Origin: Streptomyces sp. NRRL S-646
GTDB taxonomy: Bacteria > Actinomycetota > Actinomycetes > Streptomycetales > Streptomycetaceae
Reading direction: 5' to 3'
Assembly: GCF_000720765.1 (NCBI RefSeq)
Contig: NZ_JODC01000008.1
Location: 620,001-684,000 of the forward strand
Length of the DNA: 64,000 nucleotides
The translations under genes were made by a program, and so were the position numbers. Positions 9,148 to 18,283 of this stretch are shown here, piece after piece. Below the pieces are notes generated by a model. It was not told the DNA's origin. It searched no databases and was given only the letters and a program-made list of their open reading frames with translations. How positions within the stretch are numbered: the first letter of the stretch is position 1; the number at the start of each line of letters is the position of its first letter.

Positions 9148-9763
9148 GGCGGTGTCCTTTCCTGGGGTGTCACGAGCTTGGACCGGCCGGGAGCCACAAA
9201 CTCATCGGCCGCGCTGTGGAGTGGCGGGAAAACCCATGAGGCTGCAGCCGGTCAGGTTGGCGGAGGGGTACTGCTTCTTGAGGGCCGGAGCCCTACATGA
9301 TTGCACTATGCACGCAGTCGGGTAATGATCTCCACGCGATTGGGCACGGTGGTTTGAGTTCTCGCAAAGCCCCGGCTCAGCCCCACCCGAGAACGGCCCC
9401 GCCGATCTACGCGATCCCGGAACTTAAAGCTGCCCTGCCGGTGGGGAGGGCTCCGCTCGTGAGGGCGGCGGTGTGCTCCCACGTGGTCCGAAAACCGAGT
9501 GGGAATGGTCGCGATGAATCGATCAGGTCTGTACCCACCTTCGAGTGCAAAGGAGCCTCGAACAAACGCCAACAAGCCTTGGTCTCGATCATTCATGAGT
9601 CCCCGTCAGCTTGCTGACGGGGACTTTGGGGTGGTGATGTCGTCCTCGGCGTGGTCTTCGGCCAGGGCACGACGAACGGCGTCCGCCATGGCGCCGACGG
9701 CGACCGCCGTCCGGTGCGCCGGGTGCGGGGCTGGGGCACGGCGTTCGGGGCGAGAGATGCATA
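9148..9763. other. Intergenic stretch without a convincing gene
   Basis: Open frames on both strands here are short and biased like shadows. One minus-strand frame (9606-9797) has a passable C-terminal end (AVAVGAMADAVRRALAED), but its 5' end overlaps the marR operator and its stop lies inside the hairpin at 9598-9625, so I do not call it a gene. Confidence 0.5.
9598..9625. terminator. Perfect 13-bp hairpin
   Basis: AGTCCCCGTCAGC is followed after TT by its exact reverse complement. Thirteen paired bases with a two-base (or four-base) loop make a strong, roughly symmetrical stem suited to termination in either direction. There is no long T-run, as is common in Streptomyces. Confidence 0.7.
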
Positions 9764-9790
9764 AAGCATTCATATAAACACTGTATGCTT
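9764..9790 (+). promoter_or_regulatory. Likely MarR operator and promoter
   Basis: AAGCAT (9764-9769) and ATGCTT (9785-9790) form an inverted repeat with a 15-base spacer in an AT-rich island just before the marR start at 9796. TATGCT (9784-9789) could serve as a -10 box. Autoregulation of a marR-exporter operon through such a site is typical for the family; that this one is used is inference. Confidence 0.5.
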
Positions 9791-9795
9791 CACGC

Positions 9796-10254
9796 ATGAG
9801 CCGTCAAGATGCCACTCGTGGCGCATCCACTGCGATCGGGTCGGCCCTCTACGGGCTGGCCACCAGGGCTGTGAGACGCCTTCCGCGCGATATGAGCATC
9901 ACGTCCGCCGCCACCCTGGCCACCCTGCACAGGACCGGCCCGCGACGCATCACCGATCTGGCCGTGATCGAGGGTGTCACCCAGCCCGCGATGACCGTCC
10001 TGGTCCGGGTGATGGAGGAGTCCGGACTGGTCGAGCGGAAGGGCGATCCCTCCGACAAGCGGGTCACGCTGGTGTGTCTGACCGAGGCCGGCACGTCGTA
10101 CGTTCAGACGCGGCACCAGGCGGGCGTCGATGCGTTCGCGCGGCTGATCGACGAACTCGCCGACGACGAGGTCGAGGCCCTGGTGGCGGCGCTTCCGGCG
10201 CTGGCGCACCTGGCAGAGCTCGAAAGCCAGGACCGAGAAGGGCCGAAGCGGTGA
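9796..10254 (+). CDS. MarR-family transcriptional regulator
   Basis: 152 residues, normal size. A winged helix is visible: SITSAATLATLHRTGPRRIT (helices 2-3), TQPAMTVLVRVMEESGLVER (recognition helix and turn) and the wing KGDPSDKRVTLVCLTEAG with the conserved D-R of the family. The stop overlaps the GTG start of an MFS exporter (GTGA), so the two are translationally coupled. Probably a ligand-relieved repressor of its own operon through the palindrome just upstream. Confidence 0.92.
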   Translation: MSRQDATRGASTAIGSALYGLATRAVRRLPRDMSITSAATLATLHRTGPRRITDLAVIEGVTQPAMTVLVRVMEESGLVERKGDPSDKRVTLVCLTEAGTSYVQTRHQAGVDAFARLIDELADDEVEALVAALPALAHLAELESQDREGPKR

Positions 10255-11699
10255 CGGGGCGCACCCCGGAGCGCTCCGAGGCGCGGCTGCTGGTCCCCGC
10301 CCTGATGTTCATAGCCCTGGTCGTGGCGGCGGTCGCCAGCCTGGGGACGCCGCTGATCACCAGTGTGGCGACCACGTTCCACGTCTCGCTCGACAGCGCG
10401 CAGTGGACGCTGACCGTCGCACTGCTGAGCGGCGCCGTCGCCACGCCTGTCCTCGGCCGGCTCGGAGCCGGCCCGCACCGACGGGCCACGATCCTCGCCA
10501 CGCTGGCGATCGTCGTCGTCGGCAGTGCGCTGACCGTGCTGCCGCTGCCGTTCGCGGGGCTGCTCATCGGCAGGGCGGCCCAAGGCGTCGGGCTCGGTCT
10601 GACGGCGCTGATGATGGGCGTGGCCCGGGACCATCTTCCCGAGGAGCGCAGCACGGCGACGATCGCCCTTATCTCGGTGGTCTCGATCATCGGCGCCGGC
10701 GTCGGCTACCCGCTCACCGCACTGCTCGCCGAGATCGGCGGCGTACGGGCCGCCTACAGCTTCGGCCTGTTCGTCACCACTGTCGCCTTCCTGACCGCGT
10801 GGCGCTCCATACCCGCGGCGCCCGAAGGCCGCTCCGCTCACGTGAATGTTCCGGGCGCGCTCGTCCTCGCGGGTGGACTGTTCCTCGTCCTGTTCCTGGC
10901 CGGCCAGCGGAGCCTGTGGAGCCGTCACCTCGCCGTGGCGGTGATCCTCGCCGTCGTCGCCGTGCTCCTGCTGTGCGTCTGGACCGCCTCCGAGCTGCGC
11001 AGCAAGGCGCCCCTGGTCGATGTCCGGGCGGTACGGCACCCCGCGGTCGCCGGAGCGAACATCGCCATGTTCGTCGGCGGGAGCGGCATGTACCTCCTGC
11101 TCACGCTCATCACGCGGTACGCGCAGACGCCGCACAGCGCCGGCTACGGCTTCGGGCTGACCACCTTCGTCGCCGGGCTGGTCCTCGTCCCGTTCTCGGT
11201 GCTGGGGTTCGTCGCCGGCAAGCTCACGCCCCGGGTCCGGACGCTGATCGACGCACCCGTGCTCCTGGCCGGCAGCGCCGTCATCGTCGGCGGCGGGTTC
11301 GTCCTCTTCGCCGCGGCCCGGTCTAACCTGGCCGAACTGCTCGTCGCGATGGGTGTGCTGGGCTTCGGCGTCGGCGGCTTCTCAGCCGCCATGCCCGGCG
11401 TCATCCTGGCCGTCACGCCCAAGAGCGAGACGTCGAGCGCGATGAGCTTCAACTACGTCGTCCGCAGCGTGGGGTACTCCCTGGGCAGCGCGATAGGCGG
11501 CCTGGTCCTGGCCACCGGCACCGACACCGGTCATCTCTTCCCGAACGACCACGCCTACACCACCGCAGCGCTGGTCGGCATCGCCGCGATGGCGGTCACC
11601 GCCCTGACCGCCACCGCTCTCGCCCGCCAACGCCCGCCCGAGACCAACCCGACCGCGGCCACGGCCAGCGTGCCGAGTCAGGGCCGGTCGAGCCGATGA
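10251..11699 (+). CDS. MFS drug-efflux-type transporter
   Basis: 482 residues from the GTG at 10251, which overlaps the marR stop. About 12-14 hydrophobic segments run from residue 15 to 465. Family marks: TFHVSLDSAQWTLTVALL after helix 1, GRLGAGPHRRATI (motif A-like loop) and GRAAQGVGLGLTALMMGVARD in helix 4. It is an inner-membrane proton-coupled transporter. Coupling to a MarR regulator suggests efflux of a toxic or signalling compound; the substrate cannot be read from sequence. Confidence 0.9.
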   Translation: MTGRTPERSEARLLVPALMFIALVVAAVASLGTPLITSVATTFHVSLDSAQWTLTVALLSGAVATPVLGRLGAGPHRRATILATLAIVVVGSALTVLPLPFAGLLIGRAAQGVGLGLTALMMGVARDHLPEERSTATIALISVVSIIGAGVGYPLTALLAEIGGVRAAYSFGLFVTTVAFLTAWRSIPAAPEGRSAHVNVPGALVLAGGLFLVLFLAGQRSLWSRHLAVAVILAVVAVLLLCVWTASELRSKAPLVDVRAVRHPAVAGANIAMFVGGSGMYLLLTLITRYAQTPHSAGYGFGLTTFVAGLVLVPFSVLGFVAGKLTPRVRTLIDAPVLLAGSAVIVGGGFVLFAAARSNLAELLVAMGVLGFGVGGFSAAMPGVILAVTPKSETSSAMSFNYVVRSVGYSLGSAIGGLVLATGTDTGHLFPNDHAYTTAALVGIAAMAVTALTATALARQRPPETNPTAATASVPSQGRSSR

Positions 11700-11799
11700 C
11701 CGGCTCGCCGGAAGGGCGGCGGCCCCGTCGCGCTGGTCGGCACCGAGGAGACATATCGATGATCGCCGGCGCCAATGGCCTGCTGGGACGAGAACAACA

Positions 11800-11970
11800 G
11801 GTGGACCACGACTCGGCCGGCAGATCGGACGGGAGGAGGTTCTCGGCCTGCTGGAGGGGCTAGCCGAGCTGTTGGACCCGCGTGACCCGCGCGGGGTGCG
11901 CTACAGCCTGGCCGTCGTGCTCGCTCTCAACCGCGCCGCAGCTGCGTACCGGTCAGGCGGACATGGCTGA
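11800..11970 (+). pseudogene. ISAs1-type transposase N-terminal scrap
   Basis: The frame LLEGLAELLDPRDPRGVRYS followed by LAVVLAL is the hallmark start of ISAs1/H-repeat transposases (the DDE-transposase-associated N-terminal domain). The match ends after about 30 residues and a stop falls at 11968; the catalytic DDE domain is absent. It marks an old insertion that has largely been deleted. Confidence 0.65.
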
Positions 11971-12028
11971 GTCAGTGAGCATCATCGGAGCGTGACCTGC
12001 TGTCCGGAAGCGGGGGTGCGTCGAGGGC

Positions 12029-12345
12029 TCAGCCGAGTTTGATGAAAGGTGCCGTCTTGCAGGGCAGCCCGTCGGTGTCGACGAAAGCGATCTGCATGTC
12101 GGCGCCTTCAGCTCGGCCGCGACGCGACGATCGACCAGCTCCTTCGCCGTCTGGACCGATCCCGCGCGTACTGCATGGTCCTCGCCATGCTGCGGGCCTG
12201 CTCGTGATATGTCCCCTGAGCGATGGCGTCTTGGTGGCACGCCTCTCAGAGCGCCGGAGCACTCCAGCCCCGCTCTCCTCGATCGAGTCAGTCCCACCAT
12301 CGACTGTAATGCGATATGCGTATGGTGCATGAGGTCTGCGCGATA
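12029..12345 (-). pseudogene. Small conserved gene decayed into three frames
   Basis: On the minus strand, coding-like sequence moves through frames in order: PYAYRITVDGGTDSIEESG, then HQDAIAQGTYHEQARSMART, then TAKELVDRRVAAELKA, then DMQIAFVDTDGLPCKTAPF with a stop at 12029. Joined, these make a plausible small protein of about 100 residues with an N-terminal beta-strand region and a charged helix. I do not know its function. At least two or three single-base indels are needed, so this is decay, not one sequencing error. It is divergent from the XRE gene at 12357. Confidence 0.6.
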
Positions 12346-12356
12346 GAGTCTGCATC

Positions 12357-12665
12357 ATGGGTATGAGCCTTGAGGAGCGGGTGCGATCGGCGGTGGCAGC
12401 GCTTCTGCATGCGGCCGGCGAGTCGCAGACCGAGCTGGCCGCCGCTCTGGGGGTGAGTCAGGCCCAGGTGAGCCGCCGTCAGTCCGGCACCGCGGCCTGG
12501 AGTCTGACCGACTGTGAGTCGGTCGCCGCGCACTACGGCATCGACGTCCTCGAACTGCTGGCGGGACCCACCAGGGCCACGGAGGCACTGCCTGCCGTGC
12601 GCCGCCGCGTTCCCGGCCGCCCGGCCGGTACCCAACGCCCTGCAGCCGTCGAAGGAGGCGTGTGA
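12357..12665 (+). CDS. XRE-family helix-turn-helix protein
   Basis: 102 residues. A helix-turn-helix covers about 20-62: SQTELAAALGVSQAQVSRRQ is a canonical XRE core. An alternative ATG at 12363 is equally possible; neither has a strong ribosome site. Upstream, 12305-12330 contains partly symmetrical AT-richer sequence that could be its operator. Its stop overlaps the start of the Tap-like gene by one base (TGATG), so both form one operon. Likely a small DNA-binding regulator or replication-site-binding partner; the pairing recalls linear plasmid genes. Confidence 0.8.
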   Translation: MGMSLEERVRSAVAALLHAAGESQTELAAALGVSQAQVSRRQSGTAAWSLTDCESVAAHYGIDVLELLAGPTRATEALPAVRRRVPGRPAGTQRPAAVEGGV

Positions 12666-14197
12666 TGACGGACTTCGGCGCGATCGACGCGCTGCTCGCC
12701 GGTGCCAGGAAGGAGGTGGTGCTCCCTCCCGTCGAGGAGCGGCGTGCCCTGCGTGAGGAGCTGAACGTCTCGCGCGCCCAGCTTGCGCAGGCCCTGGGGG
12801 TGAGCCCTTCCACGGTAGGAGGCTGGGAGTCCGGACGGGACCCGAGCGGCGAAGTGCGGGAGAAGTACGCGTACTTCCTGGAGGGAGCAGGGAGCAAACT
12901 GGCCGCCGAGGCAACCAGGGCGGCCGAGGAGCCGGAGGACGAGCTTGAGGCGGATGTCGAGCAGACCGCCGAGCAGGACGACGATGTCGACGTGCTCGCC
13001 ACCCCCCAATCCTGCGTGCTGTGCGGACAGCCCGCCCGCCACCAGGTCGCGGGCTTCCCCCAGCACCTGGATCCCGCCGAGTGCCACGCCGCCGCGCCCG
13101 CACGGACGAACGAGCCCGCGGCACCGGAGGAGCCTGCCTCGCGCACGGACTGCTCGCGCGCACAACCCCCCGGCCTGCAGGAGCAGGCGGGACGAAGTGT
13201 CCGGGTCGTGCCCGTCGGCCGCCGCATGCAGACCGCCGACACCCCGGACCTGATCGGCTCCGCCGTCGCGGCCGCCCTCGCTGAGCACTCCGGTGACGTG
13301 GAAGAGGCGACCAAGGCGCTGGTGAAGCGGGCGATCCCGGACGCGATGGCACTGCTGGATCACACCCGCAAGGGCGGCCGCTACGACATCGTCGCCCACC
13401 CCTGGCTGCCCGACGTCCTGCGCAAGCAGACCTCCCGCGGAGCCGACCAGATCTGGGAGGCCCGACCCAAGTGGGCGCGGCCCGAACTACCGCCTGGCGT
13501 CCACGAGGTCACCGCGCTCGACATCAACGGCGCCTATCTGAGCGCCCTCAAGACCCACCTGCCGCTCGGCCAGCTGGAACACTCCACCGGCAACCACCAC
13601 AACCCGCGCCGCGCCGGAGTCCACCTGATCACCCCGCCCGCCTGGGACCACGACGCCTGCCTGCCCAACCCGATCGGCAGCCGTGACGAGCCGGGCCCGC
13701 TGTGGGTGACCGAACCCACGCTGCGGCTGCTGTTGCGGATCTCGGGTCCGAAGTACGGGCTGTGCGACCCCCCGGAGATTCACGAATCGTGGACCTCCGG
13801 GGCCACCGAAGGCTTGCTGGAGAAGTTTCGCGTAGCCCTTAAGGACGCCCGGGACCGGGCGATCGCCGAAGACGACGAAGTGACGCTGGAGTACGTCAAG
13901 ACGATGTACTCGAAGTTCGTCTCGACGCTGGGAGAGTCGAACTACAACCGGGAGCTGTACCGCAGCGACTGGATGCACCTCATCCGCTCGCAGGCTTTCG
14001 CGAACCTTTGGTGGAAAGCGCACCGCGCCTACGACCAGGGTCTGATGGTGGTCCGTGCGATGGGCACCGACGAACTGCACGTCATCGGCGACTGGCGCGC
14101 GGTCTTCCCGGAGGGCCGCGGCGTCACCGAGGTGAAGCTCAAGGACGTCTACACCGTCGACACCGAGCCCGGCCCTGCCGACGAGCGCGACGACTGA
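12665..14197 (+). CDS. Tap-like HTH protein with polymerase-B-like core
   Basis: 510 residues from the ATG at 12665, seven bases after a GGAGG; a GTG at 12662 is an alternative. The N-terminus (25-70) is an XRE-like HTH (LAQALGVSPSTVGGWESGRD). After an acidic, Cys-containing linker, the C-terminal half has TALDINGAYLSALKTHLPLG (about 283-302), a YSKFVSTLGESNYN region and MGTDELHVIGDW (about 467). Order and spacing resemble Streptomyces telomere-associated proteins (Tap) and the A-B-C motifs of family B polymerases. Tap binds chromosome or plasmid telomere DNA and recruits terminal protein Tpg. No tpg follows here, and the protein is shorter than the roughly 740 residues of chromosomal Tap. 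Assignment by eye only. Confidence 0.55.
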   Translation: MTDFGAIDALLAGARKEVVLPPVEERRALREELNVSRAQLAQALGVSPSTVGGWESGRDPSGEVREKYAYFLEGAGSKLAAEATRAAEEPEDELEADVEQTAEQDDDVDVLATPQSCVLCGQPARHQVAGFPQHLDPAECHAAAPARTNEPAAPEEPASRTDCSRAQPPGLQEQAGRSVRVVPVGRRMQTADTPDLIGSAVAAALAEHSGDVEEATKALVKRAIPDAMALLDHTRKGGRYDIVAHPWLPDVLRKQTSRGADQIWEARPKWARPELPPGVHEVTALDINGAYLSALKTHLPLGQLEHSTGNHHNPRRAGVHLITPPAWDHDACLPNPIGSRDEPGPLWVTEPTLRLLLRISGPKYGLCDPPEIHESWTSGATEGLLEKFRVALKDARDRAIAEDDEVTLEYVKTMYSKFVSTLGESNYNRELYRSDWMHLIRSQAFANLWWKAHRAYDQGLMVVRAMGTDELHVIGDWRAVFPEGRGVTEVKLKDVYTVDTEPGPADERDD

Positions 14198-14679
14198 GGA
14201 GACCTGCGGCACTGGCCTGGACTGCTCGGAGCGCACGTCACACATGACGGCGTCGGCGCAGCAGCCAGGGGCGCCACAGGGCCGTCGGCCTGCATCGGCC
14301 TGCTCAACCTCGCCATGAGAGGGCGGGCGGCGAGGACGGGACGGCGTGCGAGGACCGACCACGGCGCCAGGTTGCGCCCTGCACCGGCGCATGGGGGACA
14401 AGGGCTCACCCGCACCTGCATCAGGCCGGTGTTGCACCACCGCCCTGCCAAGGTCGACCGGATCCCACGGCTTCGGCGCCCAAGAGCTGCACTGCATGCT
14501 CGCCGTCATGATCAGCGACGACACGGGCGCCCTTCGCCGCCAGAGGCCGCAGGCCAAGGCGCAGCCCGGATTCACCCCAGTCCCGGCGGAGCGCCCAACT
14601 GTGAACTCCTCCCTCAGAAAGTCCGGTTGGCCTCGTTGACATCCCATCAGCTCAGGCGTTTCACTCGACTCTCGTGGAT
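14198..14679. other. Intergenic, no gene seen
   Basis: About 480 bases between the Tap-like gene and the GH92 promoter. Short frames on both strands have no recognisable protein content. No clear terminator hairpin was spotted. Confidence 0.5.
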
Positions 14680-14722
14680 GGCAACGTTGTCAGGCCGATG
14701 CGAGTCCATCGACAACGTTGTC
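14680..14722 (+). promoter_or_regulatory. Tandem palindromic operators before the GH92 gene
   Basis: GGCAACGTTGTC (14680-14691) and the perfect palindrome GACAACGTTGTC (14711-14722) are two copies of one site with centres 31 bases apart, close to three helical turns. The form xACAACGTTGTx with a central CG is typical of LacI-family operators controlling glycosidase genes in actinomycetes. Two in-phase copies suggest cooperative binding or looping. The start codon of the GH92 gene is 76 bases further on. No LacI gene is adjacent; only a LacI remnant lies at 35.2 kb. Confidence 0.65.
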
Positions 14723-14797
14723 TGTCGTCGGCGCTGTGCTGGTTCTCGGAGCGCCGGCACCTGATGTGCGAAGCACGAACTGCTGCGGAGGCAACCG

Positions 14798-17700
14798 ATG
14801 GTGAGACCCCGACGTTCAGCTGCGCCACGTGACCGAAAGAGACACCGTCAACGCCTGGCGGCAGTCAGCGTGTTGGCCATGGCTGCCCTGCCACTCACGG
14901 CAGTGGGCAGCGCCGATGCCGTGAGCACCGCGACGCCGGCCTTCGTGAAGGATCCCGCGTCCCTGGTCAACCCCCTCATCGGCACGTCCGGTGCCGTGGA
15001 CACCTTCCCCGGTCCCGACATGCCGGCCGGCATGGTGCAGTGGGGCCCGGACACGACGCCTCACCGCCCGGACGGCGGCGGCTACGAGTACAAGGACAGC
15101 AAGATCTCCGGCTTCAGCCTCACCCACGTCTCGGGCCCCGGCTGTCCCGTCGCCGGCGATCTGCCCGTTCTGCCGGTGACCGGGGCGCTGTCCGGCAGCC
15201 TCGGTGATGCGTCCGTCGGCTTCAGCCACGACGACGAGCAGGCGGGCCTCGGCTACTACAAGGTCACCGACGCGAACGGCGTCAAGACCGAGTTGACCGA
15301 CACCACCCGCGCCGGCCTGGGCAGCTTCACCTTCCCCGCGGGCCGGCAGGCGAACCTGTTGTTCAAGCTCAGCGGCGGCGCCACACAAGTGGACGGCACC
15401 CGCGTCCAGGTGGTGAACGACCGGGAGATCAGCGGCGCGATCGACAGTGGTCACTTCTGCGGCGCGAACAACAGGTACACGCTGCACTTCGACATCAAGT
15501 TCGACCAGCCGTTCACTGCGAGTGGCACCTGGGTCGGCGCCACCATCAACCCCGACGCGACGTCGCTGAAGGCGGGCAAGGTCCGACAGACCCCGCAGAC
15601 CTCCCAGCCCGCCCCGCTGAAGGAGAGGCACTTCACCGTCCCGGCGAAGCCGGCCCCCACGATCCATGGGAGCACTGACAAGGCCTCCGGCACGCCGTCC
15701 CCGGCACCTGGCGCCGGTGCAGCACCCCGGTCGTCGGCCACGGCCAAGGCCGCCCAGCCCCCCACGACGGGCGCGAACGGCATGTACCTGACCTTCGACA
15801 CCTCCACCAACCCCACGGTGAACGCCAAGGTCGGCATCTCGTACACGAACGACGCCGGCGCGGCCTCCAACCTCGCCGGCGAGATCAGGACATGGAACCT
15901 CGACACCGTCGAGCAGGCCAACCACCAGGCGTGGAACGCGGTGCTGAACAGGCTTCAGATCGGCGGCGGCACCTCGGACCAGCAGGTGCAGTTCTACACC
16001 GCGCTCTACCACGCGCTGCTGCACCCGAACGTCTTCTCCGACGCCAACGGCCAGTACATGGGCATGGACAACCAGATCCACAAGCTGGCCAAGGGCCAGA
16101 AGGCCCAGTACGCCAACTACTCGGGCTGGGACACCTACCGCTCCCAGACCCAGCTGATGGCCATGGTCGAGCCCAAGGTCGCGAGTGACGTCGTCACCTC
16201 GATGCTCAATGGCTACGACCAGACGGGTCTGCTGCCCAAGTGGGCCTCGAACAACGGCGAGAGCTACGTGATGGTCGGTGACCCGGCCGCCGGCATCATC
16301 GCCGACGCGTACGCCTTCGGCGCGACGGACTTCGACACCGGCAGGGCCCTTGCCGCCCTCCAGCACGAGGCCACCGCCCCCAACAACGACCGCCCGGGGG
16401 AGGCCGTACGGGACACGAAGGGTTATCTCCCGCTGGACGAGAACGACTACGGCTGCTGCAACTTCTACGGCCCGGTCTCCACGCAACTGGAGTACGACTC
16501 CGCCGACTACGCGCTGGCCGCCTTCGCGAAGTCACTCGGCAGGACGGACGTCTACGAGAAGTTCGCCACCCGAGCCCAGGACTGGATGAACGTCTTCAAC
16601 CCACAGACCGGCTACCTGCAGGCCAAGAACAAGGACGGCCAGTTCGCGGGCGGTTTCACCCCCGGCACCTCCAACGGCTTCGTGGAAGGCACCTCCGCCC
16701 AGTACACGCCCATGGTCCCGTTCAACCTGCAGCAGCTCATCCAGGCACGCGGCGGCGCCAAGGCGTACTCGTCCTTCCTGGACAGCCTCCTCGACAACAT
16801 CACCAACCCCGGCAACACCAACGCCGACCTGAGCAACGAGCCCAGCGTGGAGATTCCCTGGGAGTACGACTACACGGGCCAGCCATGGAAGACCCAGGCG
16901 GCCGTCCGCAAGGCCCAGCAGGACCTGTACTTCAACGCCCCGGTCGGCTCCTTCGGCAACGACGACCTCGGCGCCATGAGCTCCTGGTACGTCTGGTCCG
17001 AACTCGGCATGTACCCCGAGACCCCGGGCACGGACACCCTGGCCCTCGGCAGCCCTGCCTTCCCGGTGGCCCAGGCGACCCTCGCCGGCGGCAGGACCGT
17101 GCGGATCAACGCACCGCAGGCCGCGCCCGACGCGCCGTACGTGCAGTCGCTCAGCCTCAAGGGCAAGGCATGGAACACCCCCTGGCTGACGTACGGGCAG
17201 TTCAAGGGCGCGGGGAGCATCGACTTCACGCTCGGCACCCAGCCCGACACCTCCTGGGCCTCCGACCCGTCGGCGGCACCGCCGTCGGACACCACGGGCG
17301 GCAGCCGGGTGCTGGCCGCGACCGGCCCCTCCAGCGACGGCCTGGTGCTCCAGCCCGGCACGTCCGGTGACGGCACCCTCGACCTGACCAATCTCGGCAG
17401 CAGGGCCGTCACGGTCGACTGGAAGGCCACGGCGCCCTCCGGCGTCACGTTGGACACGTCGTCCGGCTCGCTGACCGTGCCCGCCTCGGGCAGCGCCGAG
17501 GCGAAGATCCACGTAACGGCCGGCACGAGCGAGGGAACCTACCCGGTGACCTTTGCGCTGACCGACCACAGCAGCGGCGCGACGCTGAGCGGGGCGAGTC
17601 TCCGCGTGGCCGTGGCCAAGGCCGGTGCGCTGTGGCCGTACAACACCAACGAGGGCATCTATCCCGACGGCGCCACCTTCTCGGGCGGCTTCGACAACGA

Positions 17701-18205
17701 TGGCTGGGCGTTCTCGCAGAACGCGCTGTCGGCAGCCGGTGTCACGAGCGGCTCGACCGTCACCGTCGACGGCATCTCCTACAGCTGGCCGACCGTGACG
17801 TCCGGTCAGCTGGACAACCTGGAGATGGCCGGCCAGACCATCTCGATGCCGGCCGGCACATCGGGTGCGTCGCTGGGCCTGCTCGGCGCGGCGACCAACG
17901 CGCCCACCGACGGCATCTCGGGCACGGTGACCGTCACCTACACCGACGGCACCACCTCGAAGGCGACGGTCGGCTTCTCCGACTGGACACTGAACGGCGG
18001 GTCCAGCACGCCGATCGAGGGCGACACGACGGCCGTCACGACGTCCTACCGCAACACCGCCAGCGGAGGCCGGGACAACGTGAAGACCTACGCCTTCGCC
18101 ACGAAGGTCCCGCTCGATGCGTCCAAGCAGGTGGCGTCGATCACGCTGCCGGTGACGGGTTCGACGGGCACCGACCACCTCTTCGCCTACGGCTTCGGAC
18201 AGTAA
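14798..18205 (+). CDS. Secreted GH92 alpha-mannosidase
   Basis: 1135 residues. A GGAGG site precedes the ATG. Signal peptide about 1-42 (basic start, LAMAALPLTAVGSADA). GH92 domain about 50-830 with GTSGAVDTFPGPDMPAGMVQ, GFSLTHVSGPGC, YSGWDTYRSQTQL, SNEPSVEIPWEYDYTG and GNDDLGAMSSWYVWSELGMYP; family members are calcium-dependent exo-alpha-1,2-type mannosidases and the last two blocks line the active site. A Pro/Ala/Ser-rich insert (about 265-325) interrupts the N-terminal domain. After it come a NEW3-like domain (about 850-945) and a C-terminal beta-sandwich domain. Predicted role: trimming mannan or N-glycan mannose outside the cell. Converges with the GH35 gene. Confidence 0.93.
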   Translation: MVRPRRSAAPRDRKRHRQRLAAVSVLAMAALPLTAVGSADAVSTATPAFVKDPASLVNPLIGTSGAVDTFPGPDMPAGMVQWGPDTTPHRPDGGGYEYKDSKISGFSLTHVSGPGCPVAGDLPVLPVTGALSGSLGDASVGFSHDDEQAGLGYYKVTDANGVKTELTDTTRAGLGSFTFPAGRQANLLFKLSGGATQVDGTRVQVVNDREISGAIDSGHFCGANNRYTLHFDIKFDQPFTASGTWVGATINPDATSLKAGKVRQTPQTSQPAPLKERHFTVPAKPAPTIHGSTDKASGTPSPAPGAGAAPRSSATAKAAQPPTTGANGMYLTFDTSTNPTVNAKVGISYTNDAGAASNLAGEIRTWNLDTVEQANHQAWNAVLNRLQIGGGTSDQQVQFYTALYHALLHPNVFSDANGQYMGMDNQIHKLAKGQKAQYANYSGWDTYRSQTQLMAMVEPKVASDVVTSMLNGYDQTGLLPKWASNNGESYVMVGDPAAGIIADAYAFGATDFDTGRALAALQHEATAPNNDRPGEAVRDTKGYLPLDENDYGCCNFYGPVSTQLEYDSADYALAAFAKSLGRTDVYEKFATRAQDWMNVFNPQTGYLQAKNKDGQFAGGFTPGTSNGFVEGTSAQYTPMVPFNLQQLIQARGGAKAYSSFLDSLLDNITNPGNTNADLSNEPSVEIPWEYDYTGQPWKTQAAVRKAQQDLYFNAPVGSFGNDDLGAMSSWYVWSELGMYPETPGTDTLALGSPAFPVAQATLAGGRTVRINAPQAAPDAPYVQSLSLKGKAWNTPWLTYGQFKGAGSIDFTLGTQPDTSWASDPSAAPPSDTTGGSRVLAATGPSSDGLVLQPGTSGDGTLDLTNLGSRAVTVDWKATAPSGVTLDTSSGSLTVPASGSAEAKIHVTAGTSEGTYPVTFALTDHSSGATLSGASLRVAVAKAGALWPYNTNEGIYPDGATFSGGFDNDGWAFSQNALSAAGVTSGSTVTVDGISYSWPTVTSGQLDNLEMAGQTISMPAGTSGASLGLLGAATNAPTDGISGTVTVTYTDGTTSKATVGFSDWTLNGGSSTPIEGDTTAVTTSYRNTASGGRDNVKTYAFATKVPLDASKQVASITLPVTGSTGTDHLFAYGFGQ

Positions 18206-18242
18206 AGGCCCCGGCGGCACTGACGATGCCGGGCCGCTTCCC

Positions 18243-18278
18243 GGGCCGCTTCCCGGGCCTCCGCCCGGGAAGCGGCCC
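18243..18278. terminator. Strong hairpin between convergent GH92 and GH35 genes
   Basis: GGGCCGCTTCCCGGGC (18243-18258), loop CTCC, then its exact reverse complement (18263-18278): 16 perfect pairs. A partial duplicate of the left arm just upstream allows an alternative pairing. Placed between the stops at 18205 and 18284, it can serve both genes. Confidence 0.85.
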
Positions 18279-18283
18279 CGACG

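Noticed and set aside
9606..9797. 63-residue minus-strand gene next to marR
   Set aside because: Its start overlaps the marR operator and promoter and its stop sits in the hairpin; no ribosome site and no family.
14816..16486. 556-residue minus-strand frame inside GH92
   Set aside because: Antisense to the strongly supported GH92 gene; repetitive Val/Gly/Arg content.
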